Assembly (NCBI RefSeq): GCF_002980625.1
Contig: NZ_PVLR01000061.1
Coordinates: 1 to 46,788 of the forward strand
Reading direction: 5' to 3'
DNA from: Malikia spinosa
GTDB lineage: Bacteria > Pseudomonadota > Gammaproteobacteria > Burkholderiales > Burkholderiaceae_C
Length of the DNA stretch: 46,788 bases
Program-made: the position numbers and the translations under genes
Part shown: one piece after another, positions 8,389 to 17,302 of the stretch
Numbering within the stretch: the first letter of the stretch is position 1
Layout of the letters: each line of letters begins with the position of its first letter
The notes under the pieces: model-generated
Told to the model about the DNA's origin: nothing
Seen by the model: the letters and a program-made list of their open reading frames with translations, nothing else
Database searches by the model: none

Positions 8389-9123
8389 ATGCCGAACGTC
8401 CCGCAGCGCCCCGACCGCATCCTGGTCGTGGACGACGATGCCCGTATCCGCGACCTGCTCAAGCGCTACCTGACCCAGGAGGGTCTGGAGGTGCTGCTGG
8501 CCGAGGACGGGCGCAGCCTGAGCCGCGTCCTGCAGCGCGAATCGGTCGACCTGATCGTGCTCGACCTGATGCTGCCGGGCGAGGACGGACTGAGCATCTG
8601 CCGCCGGCTGCGCGAGGCCAAGGACCGCACGCCCATCATCATGCTGACGGCCAAGAGCGAGGATGTGGACCGCATCGTCGGGCTCGAGGTCGGCGCCGAC
8701 GACTACCTGGGCAAGCCCTTCAACCCACGCGAGCTGCTGGCGCGCATCCATGCGGTGCTGCGCCGCCGCCCGCCGGTCGAGGTGCCGGGTGCACCGTCGA
8801 GCGGCGACGAGGTGGTCAATTTCGGGCCCTATACGCTCGACCTGGGCTTGCGCACGCTGCGCAAGCAGGGCAACGACATCGCGCTGACGACCGGCGAGTT
8901 CGCGATGCTCAAGGCGCTGGTGCGCCATCCACGCCAGCCGCTGTCGCGCGACAAGCTGGCCCAGCTCGCGCGCGGACGCGAGTTCGAGCCGTTCGACCGC
9001 AGCCTCGATGTGCAGGTTTCACGGCTGCGCAAGCTGATCGAGGAAGACCCGACCACGCCGCGCTACATCCAGACCGTCTGGGGCGTGGGCTATGTCTTCG
9101 TGCCGGACGGGCAGTCGGATTGA
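8389..9123 (+). CDS. ompR: Response regulator OmpR
   Basis: A 244-residue two-component response regulator for osmotic or envelope control. Receiver domain with VVDDD, phosphoacceptor D59 (LIVLDLMLPG), Thr (MLTAKSE) and Lys (GKPFNP). The C-terminal winged-helix DNA-binding domain ends with YIQTVWGVGYVFVPD, the OmpR-type signature. Start ATG 8389 has GGAAG 8 nt upstream. Its stop overlaps the envZ TTG start as TTGA, so the pair is translationally coupled. Confidence 0.92.
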   Translation: MPNVPQRPDRILVVDDDARIRDLLKRYLTQEGLEVLLAEDGRSLSRVLQRESVDLIVLDLMLPGEDGLSICRRLREAKDRTPIIMLTAKSEDVDRIVGLEVGADDYLGKPFNPRELLARIHAVLRRRPPVEVPGAPSSGDEVVNFGPYTLDLGLRTLRKQGNDIALTTGEFAMLKALVRHPRQPLSRDKLAQLARGREFEPFDRSLDVQVSRLRKLIEEDPTTPRYIQTVWGVGYVFVPDGQSD

Positions 9124-10490
9124 AGACCGGCATTCACCTGCGCCGGCTCAGACTGCGCCTGGCCCAGGCCGTCGGCTGGCAAGGCATCAGCCTGTTCTGG
9201 CGCAACTGGTTCGCGCTGACGCTGATCCTGCTGGGCTGCATGCTGGCCTGGCTGCAGAGCTACCGGGCGCTCGAGTTCGAACCCCGGGCCTTGCAAAGCG
9301 CGCGCCAGGTGGCCTCGCTGGTCAACCTGAGCCGGGCTGCGCTGCGCCATGTCGATGCGATTGCACGCGTGTCGCTGATGAAGTCGCTGCTCGACGAGGA
9401 GGAGGTGCAGATCTCGGTGCGCGAGCCCGGCGACAGCTACCAGCCCTATGACCAGGACGCCTTCGGTCGCCGCATCAGCGCCGAACTGACGCAGTTGCTG
9501 GGCAAGGGCACGCTGGTGGCGCGCGAGGTCAATGGCCGGGACGGACTCTGGGTCGGCTTCAAGATCGGGCGCGAGCAGTTCTGGCTGCTGACCGATCCCA
9601 AGCGCGTCGGTGCGGTCGAGCGCGGCACCTTGCTGGTCTGGCTGGGCATCGCGGGCCTGCTCTCGCTGCTGGGGTCGGCGCTGCTGGCACGCCTGATCAA
9701 CCAGCCGCTCAAGCGGCTGCAGGTCGCGGCGACCCAGGTGCGCGAGGGCAACTTCGCCTCGGTGCGGCTGGACGAGACGGTGACCACGCAGGAAATCCGC
9801 GAGGTCAACATCGGCTTCAACCGCATGGCGCGCCAGCTCGGCCAGGCCGAGCAGGACCGGGTGCTGATGCTGGCCGGGATCTCGCATGACCTGCGCACGC
9901 CGCTGGCCAGGCTGCGGCTCGAGGCCGAGCTCAGCGTGACCGACGAGAGCGCGCGCGCCTACATGGTGGCCGACATCGAACAGGTCGACGCGACCATAGA
10001 CAAGTTCCTCGACTATGCGCGCACCGGGCCGGAGCACAGCGAGCCGGTCGACCTGGCCGGCGCGGTCAATGACGCGGTGCGGACCTGCGGCCCCAGGAGC
10101 CCGCTGCGGCTGCAGATGCAGATCAGCCCCGGCACGGTGGTGCTGGGCGATGCGGTCGAGCTGCGGCGCGTGTTTTCCAACCTGCTGGAAAACGCGCTGC
10201 GCTACGGCCGCGGCGCCGACGGGGTGGCTGAGGTCGAAGTCGAGGCCGAATTGCTGGCGCAGAAGGTGCGCGTGACGCTGCGCGACCACGGCCCCGGAGT
10301 CAGCGATGAGCAGTTGCCGCGCCTGACCCAGCCCTTCTTCCGTGGCGATGCGGCGCGCACGGCGGCGAGTGGGTCGGGACTGGGACTGGCGATCGTCAAC
10401 AAGACCGTGGCGCGCATGGGCGGCCAGCTCGCGCTGCGCCGGCATCCGCAAGGCGGACTGGTGGCCGAGCTGCTGCTGCGCCGCGGCTGA
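9120..10490 (+). CDS. envZ: Sensor histidine kinase EnvZ
   Basis: A 456-residue inner-membrane kinase that phosphorylates OmpR. TM1 is about 28-48 and TM2 about 171-192, with a short periplasmic loop between. A HAMP domain (INQPLKRLQVAATQVREG) is followed by the H-box GISHDLRTPLARLRLE with H256, N-box NLLENALRYG, G1 DHGPGVSD and G2 SGLGLAI. The start is the rare TTG at 9120, overlapping the ompR stop by 4 bp; no better ATG/GTG lies before the first hydrophobic segment. It is followed convergently by ispF after 60 bp. Confidence 0.9.
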   Translation: MKTGIHLRRLRLRLAQAVGWQGISLFWRNWFALTLILLGCMLAWLQSYRALEFEPRALQSARQVASLVNLSRAALRHVDAIARVSLMKSLLDEEEVQISVREPGDSYQPYDQDAFGRRISAELTQLLGKGTLVAREVNGRDGLWVGFKIGREQFWLLTDPKRVGAVERGTLLVWLGIAGLLSLLGSALLARLINQPLKRLQVAATQVREGNFASVRLDETVTTQEIREVNIGFNRMARQLGQAEQDRVLMLAGISHDLRTPLARLRLEAELSVTDESARAYMVADIEQVDATIDKFLDYARTGPEHSEPVDLAGAVNDAVRTCGPRSPLRLQMQISPGTVVLGDAVELRRVFSNLLENALRYGRGADGVAEVEVEAELLAQKVRVTLRDHGPGVSDEQLPRLTQPFFRGDAARTAASGSGLGLAIVNKTVARMGGQLALRRHPQGGLVAELLLRRG

Positions 10491-10550
10491 ACCCGGCCAG
10501 CGCCTGGCCCGGTGCACGAAGCCCAGCCGCCCGGCCGGCTCAGTCCCGCA

Positions 10551-11054
10551 TCAGCCGCGCATCAGCAAGGCCACGGCGCGCGCCTCGATGCTGCGGCCCT
10601 CGCCGACCGGGCCCATCTTCTCGGCGGTCTTGGCCTTGACGTTGACCTGGGTCGCATCGACACCGAGCGCCTGCGCGATGCGGGCCCGCATCGCCGCCTT
10701 GTAGGGCGCGAGCTTGGGCGCCTGCGCGATCACGGTGCAGTCGACGTTGACCAGCTGGTAGCCGGTCTTGCCAACCGCCGCGACCGCCTGCTGCAGCAGC
10801 ACGAAGGAATCGGCGCCCTTGAAGGCCGGGTCGTTGTCGGGGAAATGGGTGCCGATGTCGCCCAGGCCGGCCGCGCCCAGCAGCGCGTCAGTGATCGCGT
10901 GCAGCAGCGCGTCGGCATCCGAATGACCCAGCAGGCCTTTCTCGTAGGGAATCTCGATCCCGCCCAGGATCAGGGGCCGGCCCTCGACCAGGACATGGAC
11001 ATCCCAGCCCTCGCCGATGCGCAGGGGGGGTAAAGAGGAAATGGTGGCACTCAT
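10551..11054 (-). CDS. ispF: 2-C-methyl-D-erythritol 2,4-cyclodiphosphate synthase
   Basis: A 167-residue enzyme of the MEP isoprenoid pathway, forming MEcPP from CDP-ME-2-phosphate. The N-terminal GEGWDVH (usually GxGxDxH, with Asp/His zinc ligands), [18 protein letters not shown], and the C-terminal [14 protein letters not shown] active-site loop are all present. Trp replaces the common Phe/Tyr in the first motif. It lies 47 bp downstream of ispD, the usual ispD-ispF pair. Confidence 0.96.
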   Translation of the reverse strand: MSATISSLPPLRIGEGWDVHVLVEGRPLILGGIEIPYEKGLLGHSDADALLHAITDALLGAAGLGDIGTHFPDNDPAFKGADSFVLLQQAVAAVGKTGYQLVNVDCTVIAQAPKLAPYKAAMRARIAQALGVDATQVNVKAKTAEKMGPVGEGRSIEARAVALLMRG

Positions 11055-11101
11055 GGGGGCTCGCTTGCTTCGGGGATGAAGATTGAAGAAACCCGGCGGG
11101 A

Positions 11102-11869
11102 TCAGGCCGCTGCTGCCGAGGCGCGCAGGCGCAACAGGGCTTCGGCCAGCGCGAAGTCCTCCGGGTAGGTGACCTTGAAGTTCTGCGCGCTGCCGCGCAC
11201 CAGCCGCGGCGACAGTCCGCAGGCCTCAAGCGCGCTGGCCTCGTCGGTGATGCCGGCGTAGCCCAGCGCTTCGGCAGCGGCCAGGGCCTGCTCGAGGGCG
11301 CTGAGGCGGAACATCTGCGGCGTCTGCGCCAGCCATTTGTCGTCGCGCGCCAGCGTGGCGGCGACGCGCGCGCCGGCCTCGTCCGCCCGGGCGGCCTTAA
11401 GCGTATCCGGCAGGGGCAGCGCCAGCAGGCCGCCGACCGGATCGTCGCGGCAGGCCTCGATCAGTGCGGCAATCTGCTGCGGCAGGATCAGGCAGCGCGC
11501 CGCGTCATGCACCAGCACCCAGTCGCGGGCGTCAACGCCCGCTTGCAGCAGGGCGCGCAGGCCGTTGTGCACGCTGGCAGCGCGGCTGGCACCGCCGACG
11601 CGCAGCAGCTGCACGCGCGGGTCCGGGCTGGACAGGCTGTCGTCATCGGGCGCGACGACCAGGGCGATGCTGGCAAGTTGCGGCAGCGCCAGGAAGGCCG
11701 CCAAGGTGTGGTCGACCAGGCGCAGGCCGGCGAGCTGTTCGTACTGCTTGGGGCCGGCGCGGCCGGAGCGGCTGCCGCTGCCGGCGCAGGGAATCAGCGC
11801 GTGACAGCGCGGCGATCGCGGCGCACTGGCCGCGTCGAAGGAAGGAATAGGCTTGGGATCGTGCGGCAT
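11102..11869 (-). CDS. ispD: 2-C-methyl-D-erythritol 4-phosphate cytidylyltransferase
   Basis: A 255-residue cytidylyltransferase of the MEP pathway joining CTP and MEP. The nucleotide loop is [25 protein letters not shown], with [10 protein letters not shown] and LAQTPQMFR further on and the final K in [17 protein letters not shown]. The first 20 residues before the CTP loop form an extra low-complexity leader, so a slightly later start is possible; ATG 11869 is the only convenient one. It is divergent from mfd, with overlapping -10-like boxes. Confidence 0.94.
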   Translation of the reverse strand: MPHDPKPIPSFDAASAPRSPRCHALIPCAGSGSRSGRAGPKQYEQLAGLRLVDHTLAAFLALPQLASIALVVAPDDDSLSSPDPRVQLLRVGGASRAASVHNGLRALLQAGVDARDWVLVHDAARCLILPQQIAALIEACRDDPVGGLLALPLPDTLKAARADEAGARVAATLARDDKWLAQTPQMFRLSALEQALAAAEALGYAGITDEASALEACGLSPRLVRGSAQNFKVTYPEDFALAEALLRLRASAAAA

Positions 11870-11957
11870 GGATGGAGGATTCTAAAATCAAGCCCTGGCC
11901 ACCCCTCGCCCAAACCCGGAGCGGGGTACTGCTTTTGGCCATCAGCACCGACCCAGC
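11870..11957. promoter_or_regulatory. ispD/mfd divergent intergenic region
   Basis: Two -10-like hexamers overlap head to head: TAAAAT on the plus strand (11883-11888) and TAGAAT on the minus strand (11879-11884). No convincing -35 is seen for either. If the minus one is used, ispD mRNA would be nearly leaderless. Confidence 0.3.
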
Positions 11958-14900
11958 ATGGAACTGCCCAAACTCACCCCTGGCAAACGCTACAGCCTGC
12001 CGCGCCCGACGGGCTCGGCCGACGCCCTGTTGCTGGCCGAGCTCGGCCTGCGCGAAAAGGCTGCCGGCCGTCCCGTCGCCATCATCACGGCTGATGCCAA
12101 CGATGCCCAGCGCCTGCTCGACGAGCTGCCTTTTTTCGCGCCAGGATTGCGCTGCGCCCTGTTCCCGGACTGGGAGACCCTGCCCTACGACAGCTTCTCG
12201 CCGCACCAGGACCTGATCAGCGAACGGCTGGCCACGCTGTGGCGCATCCAGCAGCGCGACCAGGAGCAAGGCGCCGATGTCGTGATCGTGCCGGCCACCA
12301 CCGCGCTGTACCGGCTGGCGCCGCCGGCCTTCATGGCCGGCTACACCTTCGAGTTCAAGGTCAGACAAAAGCTCGACGAGGCCAAGTTCAAGGCCCAGCT
12401 GACGCTGGCGGGCTACCAGCATGTAACCCAGGTCGTGAGCCCGGGTGAATACGCGGTGCGCGGCGGCCTGATCGACCTGTTCCCGATGGGTTCGCTGGTG
12501 CCGTATCGGGTCGACCTGTTCGACGACGAGATCGACTCGATCCGCACCTTCGACCCCGACAGCCAGCGCAGCCTGTATCCGGTGCCCGAGGTGCGGCTGC
12601 TGCCCGGGCGCGAGTTCCCGATGGACGAGGCGGCGCGCACCCGTTTTCGCAAGCGCTGGCGCGAACTGCTCGAAGGCGACCCGACCAAGAGCCGGATCTA
12701 CAAGGACATCGGCAACGGTGTCGCCACCGCCGGCATCGAGTACTACCTGCCGCTGTTCTTCGAGCAGACCGCGACCGTGTTCGACTACCTAGGGTCGGAC
12801 GCCACGCTGGTGCTGCATGGCGATCTGGAGCCGGCCTTCCAGCGCTTCTGGCAGGATACGCGCGAGCGCTACCGCCTGGTCCAGAGCGACCCGGAGCGCC
12901 CCGCCCTGCCGCCTGAGACCCTGTTCCTCGACGCCGAAGGCTTCTACGCGGTGGCCAAGCCGCATATGCAGCTGGCGCTGCGTCCCGGCAGCCAGGATGT
13001 CGAGCACAGCGCCTGGATCCAGGCCCTGCCCGACCTGGGCGCTCAGCGCGGCGCCGACGACCCACTGGCCAAGCTGCACGCCCATATCCGCGCCAGCAGC
13101 GACCGCGTGCTGCTGCTGGCCGAGAGCGACGGCCGGCGCGAGAGCCTGCTCGACTTCCTGCGCGCCTCGCAGCTCAGCCCGCCCGCCTTCGACAGCCTGG
13201 CCGAGTTCCAGGCCAGCGACGAGAAGGTCGGCATCGCCACCGCCGCGCTGGCCAGCGGCTTCGCCTGGATCGAGGGCGGCATCGCCTTCGTCACCGAGAC
13301 CGAACTGTTCGCGGCCAGCCCGACCACGCGGCGCCGGCGCAAGCAGGAGCAGGTCAGCGATGTCGAGGCGCTGATCAAGGACCTGTCCGAGCTCAACGTC
13401 GGCGACCCGGTGGTGCACAGCGCGCATGGCATCGGGCGCTACCGTGGCCTGATCAACATGGACCTGGGCGAGAAGAACGCCGACGGCAGCCCCGCGCTGC
13501 AGGAATTCCTGCACCTCGAATACGCCAACGACGCCACGCTCTACGTGCCGGTCAGCCAGCTGCAGCTGATCAGCCGCTACACCGGCGTCAGCGCCGACGA
13601 GGCGCCGCTGCACCGCCTGGGTTCGGGCCAGTGGGAGAAAGCCAAGCGCCGCGCCGCCGAACAGGTGCGCGACGCCGCGGCCGAGCTGCTCAACATCTAC
13701 GCGCGCCGTGCCGCGCGCGAGGGCCATGCCTTCCGCTACTCGCCGCACGACTACGAGACCTTCGCCAACGACTTCGGCTTCGAGGAAACCGCCGACCAGA
13801 ACGCCGCCATCCACGCGGTGATTCAGGACATGATCAGCCCGCAACCGATGGACCGTCTGGTCTGCGGCGATGTCGGCTTCGGCAAGACCGAGGTCGCCTT
13901 GCGCGCGGCCTTCGTCGCGGTCACGGGCGGCAAGCAGGTCGCCTTCCTGGCGCCGACCACGCTGCTGGCTGAACAGCATTACCAGACCCTGGTCGACCGC
14001 TTTGCCAAGTGGCCGGTCAAGATCGCCGAAATGAGCCGATTCCGCACCACCAAGGAAGTCAACGCGGCCTTGAAGGGCGTGGCCGACGGCACGGTCGACA
14101 TCGTGGTCGGCACGCACAAGCTGCTGTCGGAGAAGACCCAGTTCAAGAACCTGGGCCTGCTGATCATCGACGAGGAGCATCGCTTCGGTGTGCGCCACAA
14201 GGAGCAGATGAAGGCACTGCGCGCCGAAGTCGACGTGCTGACCCTGACCGCGACGCCGATCCCGCGCACGCTCGGCATGGCGCTCGAAGGCCTGCGCGAC
14301 CTCAGCGTGATCGCGACCGCACCGCAACGCCGGCTGGCCATCAAGACCTTCGTGCGCAGCGAGAGCAAGGGCGTGATCCGCGAGGCGGTGCTGCGCGAAT
14401 TGAAGCGCGGCGGCCAGGTCTATTTCCTGCACAACGAGGTCGACACGATCGAGAACCGCAAGCAGATGCTGGAGGAAATCCTGCCCGAGGCGCGCATCGG
14501 CATCGCCCACGGCCAGATGCCCGAGCGCGAGCTCGAGCGCGTGATGCGCGACTTCGTGGCCCAGCGCTTCAACCTGCTGCTGTGCTCGACCATCATCGAG
14601 ACCGGCATCGACGTGCCGACCGCCAACACCATCATCATGGCGCGCGCCGACAAGTTCGGCCTGGCCCAGCTGCACCAACTGCGCGGCCGGGTCGGGCGCA
14701 GCCACCACCAGGCCTATGCCTACCTGCTGGTGCCCGACATCGAGGGCCTGACCAAGCAGGCGCAGCAGCGCCTGGACGCGATCCAGCAGATGGAGGAACT
14801 CGGCAGCGGCTTCTACCTCGCGATGCACGACCTCGAGATCCGCGGCGCCGGCGAAGTGCTGGGCGAGAACCAGAGCGGCAACATGCTCGAAGTCGGCTTC

Positions 14901-15446
14901 CAGCTCTACAACGAGATGCTGTCGGAAGCCGTCGCGTCGCTGAAGGCCGGGCGCGAACCCGACCTGCTGAACCCGCTCAACGTCACCACCGACATCAACC
15001 TGCATGCGCCGGCCTTGTTGCCCGACGACTACTGCGGCGACGTGCACCTGCGCCTGAGCTTCTACAAGAAGCTCGCGACCGCCAAGACTGCTGAGCAGGT
15101 CGACCGGCTGCTGGAGGAAATCGTCGACCGCTTCGGCAAGCTGCCGGCCCAGGCCCAGACCCTGATCGACGTGCACCGCCTGCGCGTGCTGAGCCAGCCC
15201 TACGGCGTGCAGAAGGTCGATGCGACGCCGGGCGTGATCCTGATCACCTTCCGCCCGAACCCGCCGATCGACCCGATGAAGATCATCGAGCTGGTGCAGA
15301 AGAACCGCCATGTCAAGCTGGCCGGCAACGACAAGCTGCGCATCGAGCGCGCGCTGGCCGAGCCGAAGGACCGGGCGCAGTTGGTGCGCGACATCCTGCG
15401 GTCGCTGGGACAGCCGGTGGCGGCTGGGGTGGCGATCAAGGTTTGA
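11958..15446 (+). CDS. mfd: Transcription-repair coupling factor Mfd
   Basis: A 1162-residue superfamily 2 translocase that removes stalled RNA polymerase and recruits UvrA. Order: UvrB-homology region (about 1-330), RNAP-interaction CarD/Tudor domain (about 480-560, VHSAHGIGRYRGL), helicase core with Walker A GDVGFGKTEVALRAAF, DEEH box (IIDEEHRFG), TATPIPRTL, and QLRGRVGRS, then the C-terminal autoinhibitory TRCF domain. Full family length, no frameshift. Single gene; the accessory island starts right after its stop. Confidence 0.97.
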   Translation: MELPKLTPGKRYSLPRPTGSADALLLAELGLREKAAGRPVAIITADANDAQRLLDELPFFAPGLRCALFPDWETLPYDSFSPHQDLISERLATLWRIQQRDQEQGADVVIVPATTALYRLAPPAFMAGYTFEFKVRQKLDEAKFKAQLTLAGYQHVTQVVSPGEYAVRGGLIDLFPMGSLVPYRVDLFDDEIDSIRTFDPDSQRSLYPVPEVRLLPGREFPMDEAARTRFRKRWRELLEGDPTKSRIYKDIGNGVATAGIEYYLPLFFEQTATVFDYLGSDATLVLHGDLEPAFQRFWQDTRERYRLVQSDPERPALPPETLFLDAEGFYAVAKPHMQLALRPGSQDVEHSAWIQALPDLGAQRGADDPLAKLHAHIRASSDRVLLLAESDGRRESLLDFLRASQLSPPAFDSLAEFQASDEKVGIATAALASGFAWIEGGIAFVTETELFAASPTTRRRRKQEQVSDVEALIKDLSELNVGDPVVHSAHGIGRYRGLINMDLGEKNADGSPALQEFLHLEYANDATLYVPVSQLQLISRYTGVSADEAPLHRLGSGQWEKAKRRAAEQVRDAAAELLNIYARRAAREGHAFRYSPHDYETFANDFGFEETADQNAAIHAVIQDMISPQPMDRLVCGDVGFGKTEVALRAAFVAVTGGKQVAFLAPTTLLAEQHYQTLVDRFAKWPVKIAEMSRFRTTKEVNAALKGVADGTVDIVVGTHKLLSEKTQFKNLGLLIIDEEHRFGVRHKEQMKALRAEVDVLTLTATPIPRTLGMALEGLRDLSVIATAPQRRLAIKTFVRSESKGVIREAVLRELKRGGQVYFLHNEVDTIENRKQMLEEILPEARIGIAHGQMPERELERVMRDFVAQRFNLLLCSTIIETGIDVPTANTIIMARADKFGLAQLHQLRGRVGRSHHQAYAYLLVPDIEGLTKQAQQRLDAIQQMEELGSGFYLAMHDLEIRGAGEVLGENQSGNMLEVGFQLYNEMLSEAVASLKAGREPDLLNPLNVTTDINLHAPALLPDDYCGDVHLRLSFYKKLATAKTAEQVDRLLEEIVDRFGKLPAQAQTLIDVHRLRVLSQPYGVQKVDATPGVILITFRPNPPIDPMKIIELVQKNRHVKLAGNDKLRIERALAEPKDRAQLVRDILRSLGQPVAAGVAIKV

Positions 15447-15790
15447 CGGAGGGGCTCATGTGGCTACCCCTGAGCTGGGGGTGGTCATGTGCGCAATGAG
15501 TCGTGTGGATGAAAGGTCTGGTTGAGGCTGGGAGCGGACGACCAGAACTGACTTGAGCAACGGCAGCATCCGACCCTTTGCGTACATAACCTCCCGTGAA
15601 ATCGACGCTGAATAGCCGTCGTTCAGCGATTAACTTCCGTTGCATCGACGTCCTGCACACACAGGACAAATAATGTGCTGGGCTTCGCAGACAAGCGTGA
15701 GTCCGCAGCAACTACCACCTTCTGGCCAGCGAAATGAAGCTCTGGCATTCACATAAGCTCCTGCCTCGTCTTCCGATCCCACAACAGTGC
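15447..15790. other. Gene-poor spacer at the left island boundary
   Basis: 344 bp with no gene I can support. Base composition drops right after mfd. A 5-bp AGGGG/CCCCT hairpin near 15450-15475 has no T-run. A small inverted repeat (GCTGAA, 8 nt, TTCAGC) lies near 15608-15630. An open frame on the minus strand (15436-15711) has no recognisable content. It looks like decayed or non-coding island sequence. Confidence 0.5.
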
Positions 15791-16780
15791 TCACGCGTTC
15801 ACCGAATAGCCGACCATGAATAGAGCTCGTTCGAGATTATCCGGAGCGACACCCGTCTTTGCATGCAGTCGCTGAGCAACGATGTTGGCTCGTTGGCTTG
15901 CCTGTGCTCGGGCGAGGCTTGTCACCTGATTGATATCGCGAAAGCTGAATTGTGGAGTCGATGGATTGCGCAAAGCCTGTTTGGTTGCGTGCGGCCCCCA
16001 GTAGAACAAGAGTTCGAGCGGTACAAGCATTGGTGACGGTCGAGTTTCGAGGAAGCGCCGCACTAGCAAACAGAGAGCGGCGCCCACGCGCCCGTCAAAA
16101 ATCAAAGTCGCATTACTAGAGTCGGCTGCAGCAAAAATCTTGGTCGTTGCAGAATTCATCGGAAGATCTATTCCGTTGAAGTCGAATCGGGAGAGCCTGG
16201 CAGCCTGAGGCTGCAGATGTGACACCGCACAACCGAGCGCCCTGATTAAGCTCCCGGCCGACTCCTGGTCATTTATCCAATGGCGGGACGCGTTGTCTGC
16301 CCTTCGAGCAACGCCGCCCCAATCAAGGATACGGTGGCAAACAGATGCAGCAACTTGCACGTTGGAGGCCTTCATGGCGACTCTTAGCTCGGCGCTCAAT
16401 GAAACAAAGGTGCCATGCGGGGACCGCGTCCAACTGTAGTGCTGGGACGCTTCTTCAAGTGATGCACACCACCACGTTGAGTCTCGTGCAGACCTCTGGA
16501 GCTCTAGCGAGCAAGTGCCCTGTCCACCCGTTTTCCATGCTTTCCAGCATGCATGCGAAGTAATGGGGTACCAGTGCCATGGCCGGTAGGTGCATCCTGT
16601 GGGCACACCCACCGGCGCGATCATGCGCTCGATATCGGGAATATCGAGCGGATGCAAGGAATCGGGGCTCTCCGACCATTGCTTGGCCAAAAAGTCAACA
16701 AAGTCATCCAACAGGTTCAAAATTCGCTCCCAAGAGTTGGCATGCCGCCGCACGTTGCAGTCGACCTCGAATCGCTGCAT
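15791..16780 (-). CDS. Unrecognised protein, island ORF
   Basis: About 329 residues from ATG 16780, or 350 from ATG 16843; neither has a strong ribosome site. I prefer 16780 because the first 21 codons of the longer form run into the toxin relic on the same strand. No signal peptide or membrane helix is evident. The central part (HRILDWGGVARRADNASRHW) and the later block FDFNGIDLPMNSATTKIFAA then LIFDGRVGAALCLLVRRFLE look like a folded, conserved core, and the C-terminus has RNPSTPQFSFRDINQ. I have a weak memory of (I/F)YDGRVGAALxxLVR-type stretches in uncharacterised bacterial proteins, but no function. G+C is about 52-60% in sampled rows against about 70% in mfd, with more A/T third positions, suggesting transfer. 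Confidence 0.6.
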   Translation of the reverse strand: MQRFEVDCNVRRHANSWERILNLLDDFVDFLAKQWSESPDSLHPLDIPDIERMIAPVGVPTGCTYRPWHWYPITSHACWKAWKTGGQGTCSLELQRSARDSTWWCASLEEASQHYSWTRSPHGTFVSLSAELRVAMKASNVQVAASVCHRILDWGGVARRADNASRHWINDQESAGSLIRALGCAVSHLQPQAARLSRFDFNGIDLPMNSATTKIFAAADSSNATLIFDGRVGAALCLLVRRFLETRPSPMLVPLELLFYWGPHATKQALRNPSTPQFSFRDINQVTSLARAQASQRANIVAQRLHAKTGVAPDNLERALFMVGYSVNA

Positions 16781-16934
16781 CAAATCAGATCTAGTCTTCC
16801 GATTATGGTAACCCGCGAGTCCAGAAATCCAAGAACCGGCCATTCGAGAGTGCCCGCTTCTGGCCGGTACCGGTCAGCCAGCGGACCTGAGCCGATGATC
16901 GCTCCCGCTGCGAACCAGACACTAGACCGAACGA

Positions 16935-17021
16935 CGGCTGGACTTCCTTGATCAGCTTGTTGATGCGCTCGACCATCTTGCGGTCCTGTTCTTGCCAAAA
17001 CGCCCACCTGGACAATTTCAA
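16935..17021 (-). pseudogene. YoeB/Txe-like toxin relic, truncated
   Basis: The minus-strand frame begins (TTG 17021) with a stretch containing WAFWQEQDRKMVERINKLIK, which matches the early helix region of YoeB-family mRNA interferases (WQxxDRKxLKRINxLIKDI). After about 29 residues the similarity stops: the expected GKPEPL and WSRRI/HRLVY catalytic part is not found in any frame, although the frame stays open to 16803. No YefM-type antitoxin precedes it on the minus strand; instead a Phd/VapC pair starts divergently. Its tail overlaps the possible upstream start of the 15.8-16.8-kb ORF. Confidence 0.6.
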
Positions 17022-17035
17022 GCAAATTAGCTAGG

Positions 17036-17050
17036 CTTGGCTAAGCCAAG
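17036..17050. promoter_or_regulatory. Palindrome upstream of the antitoxin (likely autoregulatory operator)
   Basis: CTTGGC, 3 bp, GCCAAG: a perfect 6-bp inverted repeat ending just at the AAGGAG ribosome site (17048-17053). Phd-type antitoxins repress their own operon by binding such palindromes. A weak promoter TGGACA (17009-17014), 17 bp, TAGGCT (17032-17037) overlaps it. Confidence 0.55.
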
Positions 17051-17059
17051 GAGTACCCC

Positions 17060-17302
17060 ATGCACGCCGTCAACATGCTGCAAGCCAAGTCCAACCTGTC
17101 ACGCCTGGTCGAGGCGATCGAGCAAGGGGCTGAACGCGAGATCATCATTGCCCGCAATGGCCGACCCGCCGCCAAGCTGGTGCCGATCGAAACCACGGCG
17201 GCCAGCCAACGCCTGGGCGTCGCCAAGGGCGCGTTCGAGATGCCAGACAGCATCGACGACCACAACGACGAAGTGGCTCGCCTGTTCCTGGGTCAGGCAT
17301 GA
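17060..17302 (+). CDS. Type II antitoxin, Phd/YefM family
   Basis: An 80-residue antitoxin. The N-terminal Phd fold has the typical start MHAVNMLQAKSNLSRLVEAI followed by REIIIARNGRPAAKLVPI, and an acidic, flexible C-terminus (DSIDDHNDEVARLFLGQA) that would wrap the toxin. ATG 17060 has AAGGAG 6 nt upstream. Its stop overlaps the vapC start by 4 bp (ATGA), so the two are translationally coupled, and a palindrome lies at the promoter. Confidence 0.88.
   Translation: MHAVNMLQAKSNLSRLVEAIEQGAEREIIIARNGRPAAKLVPIETTAASQRLGVAKGAFEMPDSIDDHNDEVARLFLGQA

Noticed and set aside
12789..15311. An 840-codon open frame on the minus strand opposite mfd
   Set aside because: It mirrors a GC-rich gene with strong third-position bias; its translation is Val/Leu/Ala/Gln/His/Asp-rich low-complexity with no domain, while the plus strand is clear Mfd.
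15436..15711. A 91-codon minus-strand frame after mfd
   Set aside because: No ribosome site or recognisable motif, overlaps the mfd stop, and composition is not coding-like. Kept only as part of the spacer description.
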